5,436 nt of DNA from an uncultured Mollicutes bacterium (lineage in GTDB: Bacteria; Bacillota_I; Bacilli_A; MAG-NZ): NCBI GenBank assembly GCA_913064935.1, contig CAJYBF010000087.1, positions 1-5,436 of the forward strand, written 5' to 3'. Positions 1 to 5,436 of the stretch are shown here, piece by piece; the first letter of the stretch is position 1, and every line of letters begins with the position of its first letter. Position numbers and translations under genes: made by a program. The notes beneath the pieces are model-generated. The model saw nothing but the letters and a program-made list of their open reading frames with translations. It was not told where the DNA came from and ran no database searches.

Positions 1-87
1 ATGCAAAAAAACAACATTTAAAGTTCTCGTTTTTCAGGAAGTCCAAAACAGTAAGCTCTATAGTTCTAGCTACTTTTCCCTAAATAC

Positions 88-118
88 AAAAAAAACAAAC
101 AACTTTCTTAAGTGTTTG
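88..118 (-). terminator. Intrinsic terminator of the Tyr-Gln tRNA operon
   Basis: Read on the minus strand, CAAAC-ACTT pairs with AAGT-GTTTG (9 bp, one bulged T, loop AAGA; plus positions 96-118), followed directly by eight T residues (complement of 88-95). This is a standard rho-independent terminator 17 nt beyond the CCA end of tRNA-Gln. It closes the operon, so nothing at 1-87 needs to belong to it. Confidence 0.8.
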
Positions 119-134
119 CTTTTAACTTACATTA

Positions 135-209
135 TGGCAGGGCTAGATGGATTCGAACCGCCGATCCTGGAGTCAAAGTCCAGTGCCTTAACCGCTTGGC
201 CATAGCCCT
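135..209 (-). tRNA. trnQ-UUG: tRNA-Gln, anticodon UUG
   Basis: Reads codon CAA (and CAG by wobble). The 75-nt cloverleaf is complete: acceptor AGGGCTA/TAGCCCT (203-209 with 139-145), D-stem GCC/GGC, anticodon stem CTGGA/TCCAG with loop CTTTGAC (172-178; anticodon complement at 174-176), T-loop TTCGAAT, discriminator G and an encoded CCA (135-137). The T-stem is odd: GGCGG against CCATC leaves a C51-A63 mismatch and a G50-U64 wobble. It is second in the operon, 10 nt after tRNA-Tyr, and shares that operon's promoter and terminator. The identity is clear from the anticodon and overall fold; only the T-stem is abnormal. Confidence 0.95.
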
Positions 210-219
210 AAATAAAAAA

Positions 220-304
220 TGGTGGAGGGGGACGGGTTCGAACCGCCGAACCCTAAGGGAGCAGAGTTACAGTCTGCTGCGTTTAGCCACTTCGCTACCC
301 CTCC
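220..304 (-). tRNA. trnY-GUA: tRNA-Tyr, anticodon GUA
   Basis: Reads the Tyr codons UAU and UAC. The 85-nt class II tRNA has acceptor GGAGGGG/CCCCTCC (298-304 with 224-230), anticodon stem GCAGA/TCTGC with loop CTGTAAC (266-272; anticodon complement at 268-270), and a long variable arm with a CCC/GGG stem as expected for bacterial tRNA-Tyr. The T-arm is GGCGG-TTCGAAC-CCGTC, with discriminator A and an encoded CCA (220-222). It is the first gene of the operon, about 10 nt after the predicted transcription start. Confidence 0.96.
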
Positions 305-321
305 AAAATTTATGCTCATTC

Positions 322-350
322 ATTATATATAATTTAAAATTAAATTGCAA
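322..350 (-). promoter_or_regulatory. Promoter of the tRNA operon
   Basis: On the minus strand, -35 TTGCAA (350-345) and a perfect -10 TATAAT (327-322) are separated by 17 bp. Transcription would start near 315, about 11 nt before tRNA-Tyr. Most of the spacer is an AT palindrome, AATTTAA-AA-TTAAATT (331-346). The perfect -10, ideal spacing and position support the call; no transcript data were available. Confidence 0.65.
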
Positions 351-403
351 CCCCACTTTGGTATTTTTTCCATTATCTTTTTAAAAATATATTCAATTTT
401 CTC

Positions 404-436
404 TTGAAAAAAAATAAATAAGTGTTAATGTATAAA
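404..436 (+). promoter_or_regulatory. Possible pckA promoter
   Basis: TTGAAA (404-409) and TATAAA (431-436) lie just before pckA, but the spacer is 21 bp, longer than the usual 16-18. Such a spacer often means dependence on an activator, or that one of the two boxes is wrong in this AT-rich stretch. The divergent tRNA promoter lies about 54 bp to the left. The rest of the 305-447 gap shows no riboswitch-like fold or operator I can support. Confidence 0.35.
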
Positions 437-452
437 TGTAATAATATTTGAA

Positions 453-458
453 AGAGGT
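453..458 (+). promoter_or_regulatory. pckA ribosome binding site
   Basis: AGAGGT lies 7-8 nt before the ATG at 466. It decides the start: the upstream in-frame TTG at 448 would place this Shine-Dalgarno inside the coding region and has no comparable site of its own. Confidence 0.8.
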
Positions 459-465
459 AAACCTT

Positions 466-2019
466 ATGAAAAGAGCTCTAAAAGTAATTAAGGATTTAGC
501 ACATTTTCAGTTATCAACAGAAGAGTTATTAAGTATTATAAGTAAGAAAAATGAAGCGCTTATAAATAAGGATAAAGTTGTTATTATTGATAATGGTGTA
601 TATACAGGAAGATCTCCTAAAGACAGATTCATTGTTAAGAGTGATATTGCTCCTAATGTTGCATGGAATGAGATCAACCAACCTATTTCAAAAGATGTAT
701 TTGATAAAATATTAGGTAAAGCAAATAAATATATGGAAGATAAAGAAATGTTCTTGTTTAAAGGATACGCCGGATCTGATGCATCTCACAGATTATCTTT
801 AGATGTGTTAACAGAAAAAGCGTGGCAAAACTTATTTGCCCAAAGAATATTTAGAATCCCAACTGAGGAAGATTTGAATCATCATGATAATCCTTTCACT
901 GTTATAGCACTACCAGATTTTAAAGTAGACCCTATTATAGACAAAGTTAATTCAGATGTGTTTATAGGCGTAAACTTTGAGGATAGAATCGTATTAATTA
1001 TTGGTACTAGCTACGCAGGAGAAATTAAGAAATCAATCTTCGGGGTTTTAAATTATTTATTACCTGAAGAAGGTGTCTTCCCGATGCACTGTAGCGCAAA
1101 CACAGATAAAGAAGATAAGACTGCTTTATTCTTTGGATTAAGCGGAACTGGTAAAACAACGCTAAGCATGGACCCAATCAAATTATTAGTTGGTGACGAT
1201 GAGCACGGATGGACCGACGAAGGAGTTTATAACTTCGAAGGAGGTTCTTACGCTAAAGTTGATGGATTAACTTTAGAAAAGGATCCAGTAATATTTAACT
1301 TAATAAACGATGGTGCAATTGTAGAGAATGCTGTTGTGAAGGAAGATTTAGATTTTGAAGATACTTCTGTATCACAAAACATCAGAGCTACAATCGGGAT
1401 GATGAGAATTGATTCCAGAAAAAAAGATCTAAGAGCTGGGCACCCTAGAGCGATTATCTTCTTAAGCGCAGATGCTTATGGAGTTATCCCTCCTATTAGT
1501 AGGTTAACCCATGAACAGGCAATGTATTACTTTATGAGTGGATATACTTCAAAAATTCCTGGGACTGAAAGAGGAGTAACTGAACCGAAAGCAGTATTCA
1601 GTGAATGCTTTGGCGCTCCATTTATGCCTAGATCTGCGATTGAGTATGCGAAGATGCTAAAAGAAAAAATAGATAAACATAATATTCCTGTTTACTTAAT
1701 TAACACTGGATGGTGTGCTGGAGTTTATGGAATCGGTGAACGTATTAAACTTAAATATACTAGAAGAATGGTTGATGCAGCTATTAATGGTGAATTGAAC
1801 GAATCTGATTTTTCAACTGATAATAGATTTAACTTAGAAGTCCCTATTAAAGTTGAAGGAGTTCCAACTGATTTGTTGACACCAGAAAAAATGTGGACTA
1901 GTATAAATGATTTTAAGGATACTGTTGAGGGATTAATCAAGAAGTTCAAAAGCAATTTCTCTAAGTTTGAAAACTTAGATGGAATTGATGATATTATTAA
2001 TAAAGGACAACCAAATTAA
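466..2019 (+). CDS. pckA: Phosphoenolpyruvate carboxykinase (ATP)
   Basis: Cytosolic enzyme converting oxaloacetate and ATP to PEP, CO2 and ADP for gluconeogenesis; in fermenters it may run in reverse to make ATP. The product is 517 aa, slightly below the usual 525-540, and looks intact. Visible motifs: substrate-binding TGRSPKDRF (47-55, R49); YAGEIKK (183-189), holding the Tyr and metal-binding Lys; MHCSAN (207-212, H208); the PEPCK P-loop GLSGTGKTTL (224-233, K230, T231); the metal and nucleotide motif GDDEHGW (243-249); R307 in NIRATIG; GTERGVT (366-372) and NTGWCAGVYGIGER (413-426). Spacings between the Lys, His, P-loop and Asp motifs match those I recall for E. coli PckA. Two motifs drift from the usual family forms (NTRxxYP and NTGWTGG). 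The ATG at 466 was chosen for its Shine-Dalgarno. The stop codon overlaps a hairpin. Family assignment is certain; direction of flux is inference. Confidence 0.98.
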   Translation: MKRALKVIKDLAHFQLSTEELLSIISKKNEALINKDKVVIIDNGVYTGRSPKDRFIVKSDIAPNVAWNEINQPISKDVFDKILGKANKYMEDKEMFLFKGYAGSDASHRLSLDVLTEKAWQNLFAQRIFRIPTEEDLNHHDNPFTVIALPDFKVDPIIDKVNSDVFIGVNFEDRIVLIIGTSYAGEIKKSIFGVLNYLLPEEGVFPMHCSANTDKEDKTALFFGLSGTGKTTLSMDPIKLLVGDDEHGWTDEGVYNFEGGSYAKVDGLTLEKDPVIFNLINDGAIVENAVVKEDLDFEDTSVSQNIRATIGMMRIDSRKKDLRAGHPRAIIFLSADAYGVIPPISRLTHEQAMYYFMSGYTSKIPGTERGVTEPKAVFSECFGAPFMPRSAIEYAKMLKEKIDKHNIPVYLINTGWCAGVYGIGERIKLKYTRRMVDAAINGELNESDFSTDNRFNLEVPIKVEGVPTDLLTPEKMWTSINDFKDTVEGLIKKFKSNFSKFENLDGIDDIINKGQPN

Positions 2020-2041
2020 AACTCTAATTTTTAGAGTTTTT
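2018..2041 (+). terminator. Hairpin overlapping the pckA stop codon, likely intrinsic terminator
   Basis: AAAACTCTAA (2018-2027) pairs perfectly with TTAGAGTTTT (2031-2040) around a TTT loop, ending in five T residues (2037-2041). The stem starts inside the TAA stop. The T-run is short and partly in the stem, so termination may be incomplete; the next gene begins 18 nt later. It could also act as a 3' stabiliser of pckA mRNA. Confidence 0.65.
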
Positions 2042-2058
2042 ACTTTATGAGGTGAAAT

Positions 2059-2589
2059 ATGAAACTAGTAGAATTATCAATTAGCAAATTTAAGGGTCAT
2101 CCGGTGAAATTTGAATATGAAACAGATAGTTATTATAAGACTATAATAACTTCAAACTTGAATGGTTTTAATGTTGTATTCATGAAAGAAAAACTAAAAA
2201 GTGTTAAGGAAAAATCTTTTACCTCTGAGCTTTATAAGGATCACTGGGAAAACCCAAATGCTTATGGCTACTTTGATGATGAAAGACTTGTAGCTGTCTT
2301 AGAGGTGACAAGAGAAGTTTGGAATAAGAGATTAAGGATAACTAATATATCTGTTGATAAGGAATATAGAAGAAGACAACTTGGAAAAAGTCTTATGGAT
2401 AAGGCTAAGTTAATAGCTAAAGCTGAAGGATTAAGAGCGATTATTTTAGAAACGCAGACCTTTAATACTAAAGCAATTGATTTTTATTTATCTCAAGGCT
2501 TCGTACTAGGTGGGTTTGATAGTACTTGTTATTCTAATGAAGATATAGAAAAGAATGAAGTTAGAATAGAATTAGTTTATATAGTGTAA
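2059..2589 (+). CDS. GNAT N-acetyltransferase, streptothricin acetyltransferase-like
   Basis: Cytosolic protein of 176 aa predicted to transfer acetyl from acetyl-CoA to an amine. The GNAT core fills the C-terminal two-thirds. Motif A is VDKEYRRRQLGKSLMDKA (99-116), with the CoA pyrophosphate loop R106-Q-L-G109-K-S111; the last position is Ser rather than Gly/Ala. The following strand is AIILETQT (127-134), then FNTKAIDFYLSQGFVLGGFD (135-154). The LETQT-N...FY..GF.LGG.D pattern is what I recall from streptothricin acetyltransferases (Sat/SatA), which acetylate the beta-lysine amine of streptothricin. The first ~60 residues are less recognisable. AGGTGA (2050-2055) precedes the ATG closely. 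The start is 39 nt after the pckA stop with a hairpin between and little room for a promoter, so readthrough from pckA is likely. The substrate is not shown by sequence: a housekeeping protein or metabolite acetylase is equally possible. Confidence 0.88.
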   Translation: MKLVELSISKFKGHPVKFEYETDSYYKTIITSNLNGFNVVFMKEKLKSVKEKSFTSELYKDHWENPNAYGYFDDERLVAVLEVTREVWNKRLRITNISVDKEYRRRQLGKSLMDKAKLIAKAEGLRAIILETQTFNTKAIDFYLSQGFVLGGFDSTCYSNEDIEKNEVRIELVYIV

Positions 2590-2615
2590 AAAAAAGAGAC
2601 GTAAAGTCTCTTTTG
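2588..2615. terminator. Bidirectional terminator between convergent genes
   Basis: AAAAGAGAC (2592-2600) pairs with GTCTCTTTT (2606-2614) around GTAAA. Read on the minus strand the stem is followed by a run of eight T (stem end plus complement of 2588-2591), an excellent terminator for the ABC exporter gene, whose stop is at 2616-2618. Read on the plus strand it gives TTTTGTT, a weaker terminator for the acetyltransferase gene. Confidence 0.85.
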
Positions 2616-4322
2616 TTATGCATTATGAAGTTTTGCGTAATAACCATCAAGTTCTATTAATTCCTTATGTGTTCCTCTTTCGCTGATTCCTTCATCAGTT
2701 AAAACTAGGATTTGATCTGAATTTATAATAGTTGAAAGTCTATGTGCGATAACTATTGTTGTTCTTCCTATAGATAAAGCATCAAGGGACTCTTGTATTA
2801 GTTTCTCAGTTACATTATCTAAAGATGAAGTAGCTTCATCTAATATAAGAATACTAGGATTTTTAAGGAATAGTCTAGCGATACTTACTCTTTGTTTTTG
2901 ACCACCAGATAGTTTAACTCCTCTTTCACCGACTAAGGTATCGTAGCCGTTTTCTAATGTTAATATAAACTTGTGGATGTTAGCCTTCTTACAAGCGTTA
3001 TATACGTCTTCTCTAGTAGCTCTAGGGTCTCCGTATAAGACATTATCCATTACACTTCCCCAGAATATGTATACATCTTGTTGTACGTGTCCTATTGAGT
3101 TTCTTAATGAGAACAAGTCGTAGTCTTTTACATTTGCTCCGTCAACTAAAACATCACCCTCGATTACTTCATAAAATCTAGGAATGATTTTTGATATAGT
3201 ACTTTTACCTACACCAGTTTCACCAACCAAAGCTATCTTTTGACCAGGAGCGATTAACATGTTGAAGTTTGTTAATACATTTAAATTTGATTTTCCGTAT
3301 TTAAATGTGACATTTTTAAATTCTATTTGACCTTTAGGTTCTGATAAGATGATTGCATCTGCTTTTGATTTGATAGTTGGTTCGATTTCCATAATCGCAT
3401 GGAATTTTTCATATCCTGACCAACCACGTTGTATTTGTTGCATCATCATTACTAATCTTCTTATTGGTTGCATAATGAAATTCATATAAAGGAAGTAAGA
3501 TGTATAACTTCCTAATGAGAATTCTCCATTTGCTACAAAATATGCACCAAGTGCTAATACAGTAACATTGATCATATCTATTATGAAAGATGTTCCTGAT
3601 GAGAATATCCCCATTTGGAAGTAAGCTTCTTTCCATGAATGTTGATATGATTCGTTAATATCATTAAACTTGTCGATTTCAAAAGCTTCATTAGTGTATG
3701 CTTTTGTTAATCTAACTCCCCCAACACTACTTTCAACTTGTGAATTAATGTTAGCGTGAGTCTCTCTAGTTGACCTAAAACTTTCCATCATTTTTTTCCT
3801 TCTAAGAAACATGTATATAATAAGGAAGAAAATGAAGGCGAAGATTACCACTGTAAACAGCACACTAATCTTAACTAGTAGTATAAAACTACCTATTATC
3901 ATTATTGTAGAAACAAAGATTGTCTCAGGTGCATGATGTGCCATCTCAGAAATGTCTCTTAGATTTCCTACAAGTTTCGTCATAATTACTCCAGTTTTGT
4001 TTTCGTCGAAGTAATCAACATCTAATAATTGAAGTTTCTTGAACAAGTCACCTCTCATATCTCGTTCGATTCTTGTTCCCATTACATGACCCCAAAACTC
4101 GACGACAAATGATAATAGTGCTCGTACAATATACAATCCAACCAATATAAGTGCTAAAGTTAATATTTGATCTAATTTTTTGTTAGGAATTAAATCATCT
4201 ATGAATACTCTCGTCACAGTTGGGAAGATTAAACTTAGTATGGCAACGGTTGAAGATGCCACTATGTCAATAGTGAATAGAACCCAGTGTTTTCTGTAGT
4301 ACCTTATAAATTTACGTAACAT
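2616..4322 (-). CDS. ABC exporter half-transporter (fused permease and ATPase)
   Basis: Membrane ATPase of the ABCB/MsbA-like exporter type; it would work as a homo- or heterodimer pumping a hydrophobic compound, lipid, drug or peptide outward. The 568 aa are full length. The N-terminal permease has six likely membrane helices (about 13-35, 53-76, 133-152, 154-173, 244-264, 270-290). The ATPase has A-loop Y342, Walker A GETGVGKST (367-375), Q-loop Q415, signature LSGGQ (471-475), Walker B ILILD (491-495) with catalytic E496, D-loop SSLD (499-502) and H-loop H527. All catalytic residues are present, so both sites of a homodimer could hydrolyse ATP. Trp follows the Q-loop (IFWGS) where Ser, Ala or Asn is more usual. 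The ATG at 4322 was chosen because AGGAGG lies 7 nt upstream; an upstream TTG at 4346 is before that site. No partner half-transporter or regulator is in the window, so the substrate is unknown. Confidence 0.96.
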   Translation of the reverse strand: MLRKFIRYYRKHWVLFTIDIVASSTVAILSLIFPTVTRVFIDDLIPNKKLDQILTLALILVGLYIVRALLSFVVEFWGHVMGTRIERDMRGDLFKKLQLLDVDYFDENKTGVIMTKLVGNLRDISEMAHHAPETIFVSTIMIIGSFILLVKISVLFTVVIFAFIFFLIIYMFLRRKKMMESFRSTRETHANINSQVESSVGGVRLTKAYTNEAFEIDKFNDINESYQHSWKEAYFQMGIFSSGTSFIIDMINVTVLALGAYFVANGEFSLGSYTSYFLYMNFIMQPIRRLVMMMQQIQRGWSGYEKFHAIMEIEPTIKSKADAIILSEPKGQIEFKNVTFKYGKSNLNVLTNFNMLIAPGQKIALVGETGVGKSTISKIIPRFYEVIEGDVLVDGANVKDYDLFSLRNSIGHVQQDVYIFWGSVMDNVLYGDPRATREDVYNACKKANIHKFILTLENGYDTLVGERGVKLSGGQKQRVSIARLFLKNPSILILDEATSSLDNVTEKLIQESLDALSIGRTTIVIAHRLSTIINSDQILVLTDEGISERGTHKELIELDGYYAKLHNA

Positions 4323-4329
4323 ACATATA

Positions 4330-4335
4330 CCTCCT
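4330..4335 (-). promoter_or_regulatory. Ribosome binding site of the ABC exporter gene
   Basis: On the minus strand AGGAGG is 7 nt before the ATG at 4322, an ideal Shine-Dalgarno. It fixes the start and excludes the in-frame TTG at 4346. Confidence 0.9.
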
Positions 4336-4350
4336 ATATTCAACAAAATT

Positions 4351-4379
4351 ATTATATCATATAATCAAAAACGAGTCTT
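4351..4379 (-). promoter_or_regulatory. Promoter of the ABC exporter gene (extended -10)
   Basis: On the minus strand there is a perfect -10 TATAAT (4356-4351) preceded by TGA, giving an extended -10, with a weak -35 AAGACT (4379-4374) at 17 bp. Transcription would start near 4344, leaving a leader of about 22 nt. It is divergent from, and about 40 bp away from, the first rRNA promoter. Confidence 0.65.
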
Positions 4380-4415
4380 CTAGAACAGTTTAATTCAAAA
4401 AAATATTCAAAAGCA

Positions 4416-4444
4416 TTGACTTGTATAGTCTTATGATATAGAAT
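4416..4444 (+). promoter_or_regulatory. rRNA operon promoter P1
   Basis: TTGACT (4416-4421) and TAGAAT (4439-4444) have a 17-bp spacer, with a likely start at or near G4451. An A-rich tract at 4389-4414 just upstream of the -35 is placed like an UP element. It lies about 95 bp before a second promoter; tandem promoters are common at rRNA operons. Confidence 0.65.
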
Positions 4445-4477
4445 GATGAAGCTGCTAAAAAAGGTGCTTATATTTTA

Positions 4478-4499
4478 AAAGTTATTCGAAAGTTATTCG
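4478..4499 (+). repeat. Tandem 11-bp direct repeat upstream of rRNA P2
   Basis: AAAGTTATTCG occurs twice head to tail (4478-4488 and 4489-4499) with no mismatch. Its period is one helical turn, and it ends 11 bp before the P2 -35 box, about -68 to -47 from the predicted start, so both copies face the same side of the DNA. It could be an UP element or an activator site; no known binding motif was recognised. Confidence 0.8.
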
Positions 4500-4510
4500 T
4501 AGGAATTATG

Positions 4511-4545
4511 TTGACTTTTGACACACGGTGTTATATACTTATAAA
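4511..4545 (+). promoter_or_regulatory. rRNA operon promoter P2, two overlapping registers
   Basis: Two good promoters overlap. Register a is TTGACT (4511-4516), 17 bp, TATACT (4534-4539), starting near G4546. Register b is TTGACA (4518-4523), 16 bp, TATAAA (4540-4545), starting near 4552 after a GC-rich discriminator (GCGCG, 4546-4550). Either would drive the 16S gene about 90 nt downstream. Confidence 0.75.
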
Positions 4546-4564
4546 GCGCGTAATTAAGCGAGCA

Positions 4565-4580
4565 GGTCTTTGAAAACTGA
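4565..4580 (+). promoter_or_regulatory. boxA-like antitermination element in the rRNA leader
   Basis: The GTCTTTGAAAACTGA stretch matches the CTTTGAAAACT element typically found before 16S, and in the 16S-23S spacer, of Bacillota rRNA operons. There it corresponds to the boxA site recognised by NusB-NusE (S10) on nascent RNA to keep polymerase elongating. Placement between promoter and 16S supports the call. Confidence 0.65.
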
Positions 4581-4604
4581 ACAGGAAAAAAAAGAGTTAG
4601 GAAA

Positions 4605-4624
4605 TAATTAATGAAGATTAATTA
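4605..4624 (+). other. Leader hairpin upstream of 16S rRNA
   Basis: TAATTAAT (4605-4612) and ATTAATTA (4617-4624) form a perfect 8-bp stem with loop GAAG, ending about 15 nt before the 16S 5' end. It has no T-run, so it is not a terminator. It may help pre-16S folding or processing, although the stem is all A-U and only moderately stable. Confidence 0.5.
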
Positions 4625-4639
4625 ACAAACAATTCATAA

Positions 4640-5436
<797 letters not shown>

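Noticed and set aside
112..384. Plus-strand open frame of 90 codons over the tRNA genes
   Set aside because: It is antisense to two well-formed tRNAs; the Arg/Asn-rich translation with GTGSNRR-like strings is the classic artefact of reading tRNA genes backwards, and it has no ribosome binding site.
305..447. Riboswitch or T-box in the gap before pckA
   Set aside because: The stretch is AT-rich with no GC-containing stems, no T-box sequence and no terminator before the start codon.
448..465. TTG at 448 as the pckA start (six extra residues)
   Set aside because: The only good Shine-Dalgarno (453-458) lies inside that extension and is correctly spaced for the ATG at 466.
1725..1955. Minus-strand open frame of 76 codons inside pckA
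   Set aside because: It is fully inside the strongly conserved pckA coding region and has no recognisable domain.
3409..3636. Minus-strand open frame of 75 codons inside the ABC exporter gene
   Set aside because: It is a different frame of the same strand within an intact, motif-complete exporter gene and has no start signals.
466..4322. UGA-as-Trp genetic code, as in Mycoplasma
   Set aside because: The long reading frames stay open with TGA treated as stop, and the Trp codons read in them are TGG.
4323..4346. TTG at 4346 as the exporter start
   Set aside because: AGGAGG at 4330-4335 would be inside the coding region; it is ideally placed for the ATG at 4322.

Overview
This window is ordinary chromosomal DNA from an AT-rich, low-GC Gram-positive-type bacterium. 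The genes have strong AGGAGG-type ribosome binding sites, intrinsic hairpin terminators and AT-biased codons. All Trp codons I read in the two long genes are TGG and their frames contain no TGA, so the standard bacterial code fits and the UGA=Trp code of Mycoplasma or Spiroplasma does not. The partial 16S rRNA resembles the Acholeplasma/Izemoplasma/Haloplasma side of Bacillota (Mollicutes), but I cannot name a genus without a search.

Layout from left to right. Positions 1-87 hold nothing I can support. At 88-304, on the minus strand, is a two-gene tRNA operon, tRNA-Tyr(GUA) followed by tRNA-Gln(UUG). Both encode CCA; the operon has a promoter at 322-350 and an intrinsic terminator at 88-118. 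On the plus strand follow pckA (466-2019), encoding ATP-dependent phosphoenolpyruvate carboxykinase, a hairpin over its stop codon, and a GNAT acetyltransferase gene (2059-2589) whose C-terminal half resembles streptothricin acetyltransferases. A terminator at 2588-2615 is shared with the convergent minus-strand gene (2616-4322), which encodes a full-length ABC exporter half-transporter. The 4323-4639 gap holds the exporter promoter and, divergent from it, tandem rRNA promoters, an 11-bp direct repeat, a boxA-like element and a leader hairpin. The 16S rRNA gene starts near 4640 and is cut off by the window end.

The genes do not form one pathway. pckA is central carbon metabolism, interconverting oxaloacetate and PEP. 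The acetyltransferase may be co-transcribed at a low level behind it. The ABC exporter is a separate unit. The tRNA and rRNA genes are translation machinery.

I find no new multi-gene system here. The most useful observations concern sequence integrity and small regulatory structures. The last ~110 bases of the 16S gene break many near-universal positions with increasing density, as expected of a low-quality contig end. tRNA-Gln has a mismatched T-stem whose 5' half is identical to that of its neighbour tRNA-Tyr. The rRNA promoter region has two overlapping, nearly equally good promoters.
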